Origin: Massilia endophytica
GTDB taxonomy: Bacteria; Pseudomonadota; Gammaproteobacteria; Burkholderiales; Burkholderiaceae_D
DNA length: 64,000 nucleotides
Direction of reading: 5' to 3'
NCBI RefSeq assembly: GCF_021165955.1
Contig: NZ_CP088952.1
Span: 5,270,001 to 5,334,000, forward strand
The notes beneath the pieces are model-generated. The model made no database searches. It was not told the DNA's origin and worked only from the letters and a program-made list of their open reading frames with translations. The position numbers and the translations under genes are program-made. How positions within the stretch are numbered: the stretch's first letter is position 1; each line of letters starts with the position of its first letter. Shown here one piece after another: positions 34,111 through 41,995 of this stretch.

Positions 34111-34527
34111 TCATGCGATGGCGCCCAGCTGGCGCATGAGATTGAGATCGTCGGTGATGCGCCAGTGCTGGGCGATGCGGCCCTCGCGTATCCATTCGAT
34201 CTGCATCTGCCGCACATCGATTTTCCGTCCGGTGGCCTGCATGCCGAAGAAGCTGCCCGTATGCGTGCCGGTCAGGCGCACGAAGACGGCGACACGGTCC
34301 GGCTCCGCCACCATGTCCAGAATCTCGTAATACAGGTCGGGCAGGCCTTCCCGCATGGCCAGAACGATGGGTTTCAGGTCTTCCGGTCCTGGACGGGGAT
34401 CGGGAATGCCGGGGCTGTGGTTCAGGTAGTCCGGCGTGAGCAGCTCGTCGAGCACGCCGACGTCGCCACGGTTCCAGACTTCGTCGAAATAGCGCTCGAT
34501 CAGGCGGCGGTTGGTTTCCAGTGTCAT
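34111..34527 (-). CDS. SnoaL-like / ester cyclase family protein
   Basis: 138 residues. The NTF2-like fold signature is clear: NRRLIERYFDEVWNRGDVGVLDELLTPDYLNHSPG, then LKPIVLAMREGLPDL, TGTHTGSFFGMQATGRKI and EGRIAQHWRITDDLNLMRQLG. These small proteins include polyketide cyclases and many of unknown activity. An AGGGGA ribosome site precedes the ATG. It is the upstream gene of a two-gene unit with the Crp/Fnr regulator. Confidence 0.9.
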   Translation of the reverse strand: MTLETNRRLIERYFDEVWNRGDVGVLDELLTPDYLNHSPGIPDPRPGPEDLKPIVLAMREGLPDLYYEILDMVAEPDRVAVFVRLTGTHTGSFFGMQATGRKIDVRQMQIEWIREGRIAQHWRITDDLNLMRQLGAIA

Positions 34528-34711
34528 GGCGTTCCCCTTGTAAAAAATGGGAACTGTAGCCCTGCCGCGAAAGGGCTGTCATTAACCTGGGTTAATCTGG
34601 TGCCGGTATATTTCCCGACCGCCGGCGCCGGTAGTGAAGGCTTGCGCCGTCAATGAACGTATTCTGGCGTGCCAATATGACAGGCGTTTGACTTGTGCTC
34701 TAATACGCGCC

Positions 34712-36208
34712 ATGACATTTCCCACTTCCGCCGCCATGCAGCAGGCCGTGGCGCTGCACCAGCGCGGCGAGCTCGCAAAAGCCAGCCAGCTCTATGACGC
34801 CGTGCTCCGGCAGGAACCGGATCACCCCGATGCGCTGCATCTCAGCGGCGTCCTGGCGCGCCAGCGCGGGGATGCCGGATCGGCCGTCGAACTGATTGGC
34901 CGGGCACTGGCGGCGGGCGGCGAGAAAGCCATCATGCTGTGCAATCTCGGCGCCGCGCTGCAGGACCTGCGCCGCCATGAAGAGGCGCTGGCCAGCTTCG
35001 ATCGTGCCTTGTCCCTGCAGCCGCAATACGCAATGGCGATGTGCAACCGGGGTAACGCGCTGCGCAACCTGGAGCGGTTCGAAGAGGCGCTGGAGAGCTA
35101 CGGCAGCGCGCTGCGCATGCAGCCTGCATATCCCGAGGCGCTGCTGAACCGCGCCCTCGTCCTGCAGCAGCTGGCGCGCCACGATGAGGCGCTCGACAGT
35201 TTCGGCGCCGCCCTGAGCCAGCGCCCCGGCTGGGCCGAAGCCCTGCATGGCGCCGCCGTGTCGCTGCTCGCGCGCGGCGACGTGGAACAGGCGCTGGAAG
35301 GGTTCGACCGCGCATTGCAGCGGCGCCCGGAGTATGCCGAGGCATGGTGCAGCCGCGGAGGACTGCTGCTGCGCGCGCAGGAGGCGGAAGCGGCGGAAGA
35401 CAGCTACCGCCACGCGCTGGCGCTGCGGCCGCAATACGCCCGCGCCCAGCTGGGCCTTGCCAACAGCCTGCGCGCGCTTGGCCGCAAGGATGAAGCCATC
35501 GCGGCGTACCGCAGTGCCGGGGAGATGGGCGCCGACGCGGCCACCGTCGGCTACATGCTGGCGTCGCTGGGCGCTCAGGATGCGCCTTCCGCATCGCCCT
35601 CCGCCTATGTGACCGCATTGTTCGACCAGTACGCGGCAAAGTTCGACCGGCATTTGCAGGAAGTGCTCTCCTACCGCACGCCTGCCTTGCTGGCGGATGC
35701 CTTGCGGCCCCACGTTGCGGAATCGCTGGACGTGCTGGACCTGGGCTGCGGCACGGGCCTGTGTGCGCCGCTGCTGCGTCCCTTGGCGAGGCGGCTCGAA
35801 GGCGTGGACCTTTCGCCGCGCATGCTGGAGAAGGCGCGGGAGCTGGAACTCTACGATGCGCTCTACTGCGCCGACATGGTGGAAACGCTGCGCACCCGTC
35901 CGGCGCGGTATGACCTGCTGGCTGCCGCCGATGTGATGGTCTATGTCGGCGAGCTGGAAACTGTGCTGGCGGCAGCCTGGAGCGCGCTGCGGCCCGGCGG
36001 CATCATGGCGTTCTCCGTCGAGACGGGCAGTGTTGCGGAGGGCTATGCCCTGCAGGCCTCCGGCAGGTATGCGCATTCGGCAGCCTGCGTTCGAGCGGCT
36101 GCAGCCAAAGCAGGGTTCGATGTGCTGGCGCTGGACTCCTGTGTGCTGCGCCGGGACGCTGGCAGCGACGTCCAGGGCTTGCTGGCGGTGCTCCGCCGCT
36201 CAGCCTAG
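34712..36208 (+). CDS. TPR protein with C-terminal SAM-dependent methyltransferase domain
   Basis: 498 residues from ATG 34712 (MTFPTSAAMQQ). About nine TPR units run from residue 10 to 295 (repeated pattern AL..Y..AL...P.Y..A). The methyltransferase follows, with motif I LDVLDLGCGTGLCAPLL, the acidic strand GVDLSPRMLEKARE and LRPGGIMAFSVETG. This matches the predicted methyltransferases with TPR repeats of COG4976; the substrate is unknown. No ribosome site is visible, and a TAATAC ends 5 bases before the ATG, so translation may be leaderless. The 3' end overlaps the convergent regulator by 9 bases. Confidence 0.88.
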   Translation: MTFPTSAAMQQAVALHQRGELAKASQLYDAVLRQEPDHPDALHLSGVLARQRGDAGSAVELIGRALAAGGEKAIMLCNLGAALQDLRRHEEALASFDRALSLQPQYAMAMCNRGNALRNLERFEEALESYGSALRMQPAYPEALLNRALVLQQLARHDEALDSFGAALSQRPGWAEALHGAAVSLLARGDVEQALEGFDRALQRRPEYAEAWCSRGGLLLRAQEAEAAEDSYRHALALRPQYARAQLGLANSLRALGRKDEAIAAYRSAGEMGADAATVGYMLASLGAQDAPSASPSAYVTALFDQYAAKFDRHLQEVLSYRTPALLADALRPHVAESLDVLDLGCGTGLCAPLLRPLARRLEGVDLSPRMLEKARELELYDALYCADMVETLRTRPARYDLLAAADVMVYVGELETVLAAAWSALRPGGIMAFSVETGSVAEGYALQASGRYAHSAACVRAAAAKAGFDVLALDSCVLRRDAGSDVQGLLAVLRRSA

Positions 36209-39200
36209 CGCGCGCAGCAGAAGCGGCGTGGCTTCCGTGAAGCCGTACTGGCGCGAACGCTGTGCGAGAACCGACAGCTGTTCGCGCAGGCCCTCGTCCG
36301 GCGCGGCGCGCCAGCGGGCGAATTGGCGCAGCAGCGCCACGTGATGTTCCACCCACGCGCAGGATTCCCCGCCAACGCAGGAAGCCAGTTGCTCGGCATA
36401 GAACTCCGCCGATACGGTGTCGCCGTCCAGCAGCGAGACTTCGGCGGCATTGAGGTAGAAACGGAAGCTGTTGTGCGCCAGGCAGTCCCGCGTGAGGTAG
36501 GAGGCTCCTTTCAGCAGTGCGCGCTTGCGCGTTGCCGCGTCCGACGCGAAGAGGGCGGCGGTTCCCATTACCCAGGGGCCGATGAAGTTCTGCAGCTGGT
36601 GGCGCTCCACGTCTTCCGCGACGGACCGGATCAGGCGTTCCGCTTGCGCGCGGTCGCCGCGCAGCCAGGCGATACGCGCCTCGCTCTCGCGCAGGAAGGT
36701 CTCGAAGCGCGTGCTTCCGATAGTCCGCGCCAGATCAAGGCCCCGCTGCACCTGCTCGGTGGCGGCATCGAGGTCGCCGCCCGCCACCAGCGCCCAGCCT
36801 GCGGTCATGCGGGAGAAGGTTTCGGCGCGGCGGTTGCCCACCTTGCTGGCGATGCTGGCCGAAGCCAGGGCGTCCGCCACCGCGCCGGCAGGGTCGCCGA
36901 GGTAGATGCGCGTCGATCCCAGCGCCGCGCGGTTGGACGCTTCAATGTGCAGGTAGCTGTGCCGCTCGCACATGGCCAGGCATTCGCTGAACAGCTCGTT
37001 CGCCTTGCGCATATGTCCCTGGGCGTAATAGGAATCGCCCACGCCGCTCAGCGCTCGCGCCTGCGTTTCCGCCATATCGCTCGCTTCCGCATAGCGCGCG
37101 GCGTCTTCATGCAAGCGGCGGCACTCGCCGTAGTTCCCTCGCGGGAAAAAAATGTTCCCTTTCAGGTAGAGCAGCCTGCCCAGCGCGGCCTCGGCGCCGA
37201 TGGACATGGCGAGCGGCACGGTCTCGTCCAGCAGCCGCTCTTCCTCTTCCAGCTCCTCCAGGATATTCAGTGTGGTGGCGAGACCGATCACGGCTTCGAT
37301 CCGGTCCTGCGGCTGGCCCGCCAGCATCATGGCGTGCTGGTAGTACTGGCGCGCGTCGTTCATCTTACCCATGCCCGCCGCCGCGTGGGCGCGCAGAAGG
37401 GCGAGAGGGAAGCTGCTGAAGGTGGTGGAGTCGGCGCGGTTGCATTCGGCCGTGAGATCGAGCGCCGCTTCGTATTCGTGCTCGTCCAGCTTTTCGCGGA
37501 TAGCGCCCAGCATCATTTCCAGTGCACCTGAATCCTTCGCGCGGTACAGGTGAAGCGCGCACTGGGCCGTATCCCGTCCGCGGAACACCTCCGCCGCCTT
37601 GCGGTGCATGCGCAGCAGCTGCTCGGGCGCCGTGCTGTCGTACACGCAGTGCATGACCAGGTCGTGAACGAAGGCCACGCCGCCCTTGCCCGCCGAACGC
37701 AGGAGGCTGTTCCGTCCATCGGACGGAGGTTCATATTCCGGCTGCTCCAGCGCTTCGCGCAGCAGGTCCAGCTCGAAGCGGTTGCCGAGCACCGCAGCCA
37801 TGCGCAGCGCCTCCGCGTGCTGGGGAGGCAGGCTGTCGAGGCGGGCCTGGATTACGTGGCGCAGGCTGTCGGGCAGCAGGTGCTCGGGGCTGGCCAGGAG
37901 CTGGGTCAGGAACAGCGGATTGCCCTGGGCGCGCTCCACGCACTGCTGGCGGAAATCCGCATCCACGTCGCCGAACTGCCCGGCCAGTGCGGCCGCCTCG
38001 CGTGGACTCATGGGGCCAAGGTCCAGCACCGTAAGCGGCATGCCTTCGAGGCGCGGGCGCAGCGCCTGTTCCAGGGGATCGTCGTCGACGCGCGAGGTCA
38101 GCACCCACAGCACGGGCGCCTCGCGCGTCCCTGCGAGCAGGTTCGCCAGCGCGTCCAGGAAGTGGGCCTCGGCCCAGTGCACGTCCTCCACCGTGATCAT
38201 GAGCGGCGCCGTGATCGCGAGGCGCAGGATCAGGCTTTGCAGCGCGTTGGCCAGCCCGCGTTCGCGCGCTTCGTGGCTCATTGCAGCGAACACGGGCGCC
38301 TGGGCCGCCGTCAGCGTCGCGCCGCACAGGGCGCGGTAGAACAGGGCGGTGTCCGGCGGCAGCCGCAGGCGGGTGACGGCGGCATCGATCTGGCGGCCTG
38401 CCTGGGCGGCCTTGAGCGCGTCGACACCCAGCAGGCTGCGCGCAAGCTGCTCCAAAGGCGCGCGCCAGCTGTCGGCGCCCGCGTCAAGCACATCGCAGCC
38501 ATGCCACTGCATGCCATCCTGCCGGGCGATGTCGGCAAACTCCTGCGCCAGGCGGCTCTTGCCCACGCCCGCCATGGCGCGAAGGTAGACCGCGCTGCCG
38601 CTCTGCGCTTCCAGCGTCGCCTCCACCACCGCCTTGAACTGGCGCGTTTCAGTGTAGCGCCCGATCAGCGCTGGCAGTTCGCCTGCTTCTCCCGCCGCAA
38701 TGCGGCTGAAGGCGGCGAAGCCCGGGAATCGGCTGGCATTCTCGAACAGGAACCGGTCTTTCAGGTGCGGCAGCAGGCCGTGCGCCACATATAGCGGAAC
38801 GCGGATCGGATGCACGGCGGCTTGCGCAATGTCCGGGTGACGCAGGTCAGGCAACGCGTCCTGCGAGGGCAGGACCTGGCCGCGCTGCCAGCGCACCAGC
38901 CGGATCGCCATGCCGCGCAGATGCTGCGCATGCAGGAGGCGGTGCAGTTCGAGCGCGCAGCGCATGCAGCGTTCGGCGTCCGAGCGGTAAGCCTGCGGCA
39001 GGCCGAACACCGCGCGCAGCGTGCTGCCTTCCGGTGTTTCCATCCTTCCGCCAAACTGCAGTATCAGGTTGCCCGCCTCGCGCAGCAACTGGCCGCCGTC
39101 CGGGAACGGCGCGGCCATTTCCACGTGCAGCATCATCACGTAGCGCAGCGCGTCCGAGTCCGCTGGATGCGCGGCGGCGAACTGGCTCGCCAGGGCGGGC

Positions 39201-39505
39201 GGCAGCGCAGTGTCGGGCGCTGGCGCCTGGGCGGGGCTGGCCTTGCCGAGCAGTTCCTCGAGCGGCATGCCGTAGACCTGCGCGAGGTGGCGCGCGGTGC
39301 GGTACAGCACGACCTTGCCGGTTTCGGCACGCTTGATGGAGGCGACGGAGACGCACAGCTGCTGGCTGAAGCACAACTCGGCAAGCGATTCCTGGCTCAG
39401 GCCACGGCGCTTGCGCAATTGCTTGAGCAGGCCGGCGTCGAGCAGGACCCTGCCATCGGAGGTCGCTGAGCCGGGAGCTGCGGTGGAGGGAAGGTCGGTA
39501 CTCAT
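36200..39505 (-). CDS. Large XRE-type regulator with ATPase and TPR domains
   Basis: 1101 residues. An XRE helix-turn-helix is at about 25-85 (LKQLRKRRGLSQESLAELCF, then SVASIKRAETGK). Residues about 120-270 resemble a decayed nucleotide-cyclase-like module. An AAA/STAND-type ATPase follows with Walker A VYLRAMAGVGKSRLAQEF (K316, S317; the first Gly of the loop is Ala310) and Walker B-like MITVEDVHWAE. The C-terminal 450 residues are TPR-type helical repeats. Such proteins are signal-integrating regulators akin to MalT/AfsR. It converges with the TPR-methyltransferase (9-base overlap). Targets are unknown; the lectin-aerolysin-like gene just downstream in sequence points the same way but is a separate unit. 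Confidence 0.85.
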   Translation of the reverse strand: MSTDLPSTAAPGSATSDGRVLLDAGLLKQLRKRRGLSQESLAELCFSQQLCVSVASIKRAETGKVVLYRTARHLAQVYGMPLEELLGKASPAQAPAPDTALPPALASQFAAAHPADSDALRYVMMLHVEMAAPFPDGGQLLREAGNLILQFGGRMETPEGSTLRAVFGLPQAYRSDAERCMRCALELHRLLHAQHLRGMAIRLVRWQRGQVLPSQDALPDLRHPDIAQAAVHPIRVPLYVAHGLLPHLKDRFLFENASRFPGFAAFSRIAAGEAGELPALIGRYTETRQFKAVVEATLEAQSGSAVYLRAMAGVGKSRLAQEFADIARQDGMQWHGCDVLDAGADSWRAPLEQLARSLLGVDALKAAQAGRQIDAAVTRLRLPPDTALFYRALCGATLTAAQAPVFAAMSHEARERGLANALQSLILRLAITAPLMITVEDVHWAEAHFLDALANLLAGTREAPVLWVLTSRVDDDPLEQALRPRLEGMPLTVLDLGPMSPREAAALAGQFGDVDADFRQQCVERAQGNPLFLTQLLASPEHLLPDSLRHVIQARLDSLPPQHAEALRMAAVLGNRFELDLLREALEQPEYEPPSDGRNSLLRSAGKGGVAFVHDLVMHCVYDSTAPEQLLRMHRKAAEVFRGRDTAQCALHLYRAKDSGALEMMLGAIREKLDEHEYEAALDLTAECNRADSTTFSSFPLALLRAHAAAGMGKMNDARQYYQHAMMLAGQPQDRIEAVIGLATTLNILEELEEEERLLDETVPLAMSIGAEAALGRLLYLKGNIFFPRGNYGECRRLHEDAARYAEASDMAETQARALSGVGDSYYAQGHMRKANELFSECLAMCERHSYLHIEASNRAALGSTRIYLGDPAGAVADALASASIASKVGNRRAETFSRMTAGWALVAGGDLDAATEQVQRGLDLARTIGSTRFETFLRESEARIAWLRGDRAQAERLIRSVAEDVERHQLQNFIGPWVMGTAALFASDAATRKRALLKGASYLTRDCLAHNSFRFYLNAAEVSLLDGDTVSAEFYAEQLASCVGGESCAWVEHHVALLRQFARWRAAPDEGLREQLSVLAQRSRQYGFTEATPLLLRALG

Positions 39506-39549
39506 TACCGCCGCACTATAGCATCGCGCGGCGGTGGCCGGTTTTCAGC

Positions 39550-40593
39550 TCAGCGCAAGGGCTGCAGCGCCCTTTCGATGCGCCGGGAAGCCTCCCCCTT
39601 CTGCGCAACGAAGCTCGCCGTCAGGCTGTGGGCGTTGGTTCCCATGAAGGCTCCCTTGAGCGGCCCGGCGGCTGTTGCGCCCGATTCGAAACGCAGCATG
39701 CCAAGCATTACGTAGGGAACGGCGATCGTCGTGTACGTGACGCCGATGGCCGCGCGCACGGTGCTGCCGGGCGCCACTTCCACGGGCGTGTCGAAGCCCC
39801 AGTTGCGGGTGCTGGTATGGGCGCCGTTCGGCATGAAACGGTCGCCTTCCGCGCTCAGCACCACCGCGTCGCCGTCCACCTGCGGCGCCGCCGCCATGAA
39901 GTGGGCGTCCGCGCTGTAGCGGGCGGACGTGGAATTGGTCCACGCCCGGGTTTCGGTCACGGCGACAGCGCCCACCAGGCGGTGCATCTCGGCGTCTGCC
40001 GCATGGTTGCCGATCGTTTCGCTGTACAGGCTCGCAGGGCTGGTGCGCAGCACGCAGCTGCCGCCAAGGTCGTAATCGATGTGCAGTACTTCCACGATGC
40101 TTTCGACGCGGTCCGTGGCGCCGCTGGCCCAGATCAGGCCGCAGCTGTCCGCCGGACCCCGGCCTTTGCGGATGGAGAAATTGCCGTCGTCCTGCATGGC
40201 GGCGTAGAAGTCGCTGCCCTTGGCCGTGATCTGGCTCCCCCAGTGCCAGCCCTCGTTGTGTTCGAGGTCCGCGCCGCGGTAGATGCAGAAGTTACCGTCC
40301 GCCTGTACCAAAGCGAAATAGTCGCCGGGCGCTCCTGCCTTGCCGCTGCTCCAGAGCAGTGCCGCAGGATCGCTGCTGTCGACGCCGCGGAAGATGGCGA
40401 AGGTGCCATCCTCGCGCAGGGTGGCGGTAAAGAGTCCGTTATCCGATACGAGGTAGTCGCCCACCGCGAAAATCTGGTGCATGGCGAGCATGGCCTCGTG
40501 GCGGCGGCCGGGCGGACGGCGGTACAGGGAAGCTGGAACGAGGCCTGGCTTGGTGCAGGCGGTGGTGCTGGTGAAATCGGGCATTGGACACAT
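39550..40593 (-). CDS. Bulb-type lectin domain protein with aerolysin-like C-terminal module
   Basis: 347 residues from ATG 40593 (MCPMPDF); the frame extends upstream but antisense to the pnuC start. Residues 40-165 carry three B-lectin repeats of about 37 residues, EDGTFAIFRG, QADGNFCIYRG and QDDGNFSIRKG, close to the QxDxNxVxY mannose-binding consensus with the last positions altered. Residues 165-335 are Ser/Thr/Val-alternating beta: VTETRAWTNSTSARYS, then TRNWGFDTPVEVAPGSTVRA and IGVTYTTIAVPYVMLGML. That layout resembles the pore-forming half of aerolysin/ETX-MTX2-like proteins. No Sec signal is seen. A secreted or released carbohydrate-targeted pore former is inference. Confidence 0.65.
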   Translation of the reverse strand: MCPMPDFTSTTACTKPGLVPASLYRRPPGRRHEAMLAMHQIFAVGDYLVSDNGLFTATLREDGTFAIFRGVDSSDPAALLWSSGKAGAPGDYFALVQADGNFCIYRGADLEHNEGWHWGSQITAKGSDFYAAMQDDGNFSIRKGRGPADSCGLIWASGATDRVESIVEVLHIDYDLGGSCVLRTSPASLYSETIGNHAADAEMHRLVGAVAVTETRAWTNSTSARYSADAHFMAAAPQVDGDAVVLSAEGDRFMPNGAHTSTRNWGFDTPVEVAPGSTVRAAIGVTYTTIAVPYVMLGMLRFESGATAAGPLKGAFMGTNAHSLTASFVAQKGEASRRIERALQPLR

Positions 40594-40703
40594 GGCAGGA
40601 TTCTTGTAGGTTTGATGTGGCCAGTATGCGATTTGCTTCCGGGACGCAACAGCGCAGATCGGTATCAGTTGCAGCGTAAAATGGTTGTCTCGCCAACTTT
40701 CCA

Positions 40704-41285
40704 ATGGGAAATACCTTGCCATCGCCCCTGGAGCTCGCCGCCAACGCGGTCATGACGGTGTCCATCGTCCTCGCCGGACGCAATAATGTGCATTCCTGGT
40801 GGCTGGGCGTGGTGGGCTGCACGATGTTCGCCTTTCTTTTCTACGGTGTGCAGCTGTATGCGGACGTGGCCCTCCAGCTCTTCTTCGTCGCCACCTGCCT
40901 GCTTGGCTGGCTGCAGTGGCTGCGCGGGGCAGGCGGCGAAGCGCTGCCCGTCAGCTCCGCCCACATGAAAACGCTGCTGCGCATGGCGCTGGCCGGGATG
41001 GCGGCGACGCTTGCCTACGGCCTGCTGCTCAAGCAGTTCACGGACGCCTACGCGCCCTTCATCGATTCGGCCGTGCTGGCCTTTTCCATCGTCGCCCAGC
41101 TGCTGCTGATGTGGCGGCGCGTGGAAACCTGGCCGGTGTGGCTGCTGGTGAACACCGTGTCGGTGCCGCTGTACGCCAGCCGTGGCCTGTACCTGACGGC
41201 CGCACTGTACGCGGCCTACTGGGTCAACGCGCTCGTTTCCTGGTGGTGGTGGCGGCGCCAGATGCAGCAGCCTACTGCAGCTTGA
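40704..41285 (+). CDS. pnuC: Nicotinamide riboside transporter PnuC
   Basis: 193 residues of the PnuC family: N-terminal SPLELAANAVMTVSIVLAGRNNVHSWWLGVVGC with six to seven hydrophobic segments. The family ends VWLLVNTVSVPLYASRGLYLTAALYAAYWVNALVSWWWWR, including the conserved W..N.......Y..R substrate-channel segment. It imports nicotinamide riboside for NAD synthesis by facilitated diffusion. It is divergent from the lectin gene. Its last 14 bases overlap the convergent SIMPL gene. Confidence 0.93.
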   Translation: MGNTLPSPLELAANAVMTVSIVLAGRNNVHSWWLGVVGCTMFAFLFYGVQLYADVALQLFFVATCLLGWLQWLRGAGGEALPVSSAHMKTLLRMALAGMAATLAYGLLLKQFTDAYAPFIDSAVLAFSIVAQLLLMWRRVETWPVWLLVNTVSVPLYASRGLYLTAALYAAYWVNALVSWWWWRRQMQQPTAA

Positions 41286-41982
41286 AGACGGCGGTCACCG
41301 ACTGCAGGAAGGGGATCGACACCGGCACCGCGTAGCTGGATGCTGGCGTGCGCGGAGGCCGGGGCAGGGCGCTTGTGCCGGGCTTCTCCACGAAGGGCGC
41401 GGAGACCTTGTCGAGAGGGCCGCGTGCAATGGCCATGGCCGGTCCCAGCTTGCGGCCGAAGGACTCGGCCAGCTGGAGGGCGTTCTGGCGCGCTTCGGCG
41501 GCCGCGTCTTTCATCAGCTGGCGGTTGATCTCGCCTGCGTCGGTGCGGTCGAAGGAGGTGCTGATGCTGTCGATGTGGTCCAGCGCGAGCAGGGCGGCAA
41601 GTAGCTGCGGCCACGCCGCCAGGTCGCGCACCTGAATGCGGAAGTGGCGGCCCAGCGACCAGGCGGTGGTAGCCCCGTCCGCAGCGGGCCGGTTCAGGTT
41701 CACGCTCTTGCGGCTCAGTTCATAGTTTTCGATATCCGCCTCCGGAATGCCCTGTTCGGCGAGCAGGGCCAGCACCGATTTATCCACCGTTTCCAGCGCG
41801 GCCGCCGCGGCCGCGCCGTCGCTGTGCTGGGCGCCCGTGTCGAACTGCAGCTCGCCGATGTCGGGCCGAAGCCAGAGCTGCGCCCGGCCCGCGGTACTGA
41901 CGAAGGGGTAGGGCGGCAGGGGCGACGCATTGGCGGCGCCGCACAGGCTCGCCAACAGCAGCAAGAGGGCAAACTTCTTCAT
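41272..41982 (-). CDS. SIMPL domain periplasmic protein
   Basis: 236 residues with a Sec signal (MKKFALLLLLASLCGAANA). The SIMPL/DUF541 fold is shown by VSTAGRAQLWLRPDIGELQFDTGAQ, LLAEQGIPEADIENYELS, a VRDLAAWPQLLAALLALDHID segment and AAAEARQNALQLAESFGRKLG. Members are periplasmic or outer-membrane-associated and of unsettled role. It lies 13 bases downstream of the TonB-dependent receptor and is the last gene of the BlaI-led operon. Confidence 0.9.
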   Translation of the reverse strand: MKKFALLLLLASLCGAANASPLPPYPFVSTAGRAQLWLRPDIGELQFDTGAQHSDGAAAAAALETVDKSVLALLAEQGIPEADIENYELSRKSVNLNRPAADGATTAWSLGRHFRIQVRDLAAWPQLLAALLALDHIDSISTSFDRTDAGEINRQLMKDAAAEARQNALQLAESFGRKLGPAMAIARGPLDKVSAPFVEKPGTSALPRPPRTPASSYAVPVSIPFLQSVTAVFKLQ

Positions 41983-41995
41983 TGGATTCTCCTTG

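Noticed and set aside
34688..34706. TTGACT plus TAATAC as a promoter for the TPR-methyltransferase
   Set aside because: The two hexamers are only 7 bases apart, so they cannot form one promoter. The TAATAC alone is kept as a possible leaderless -10.
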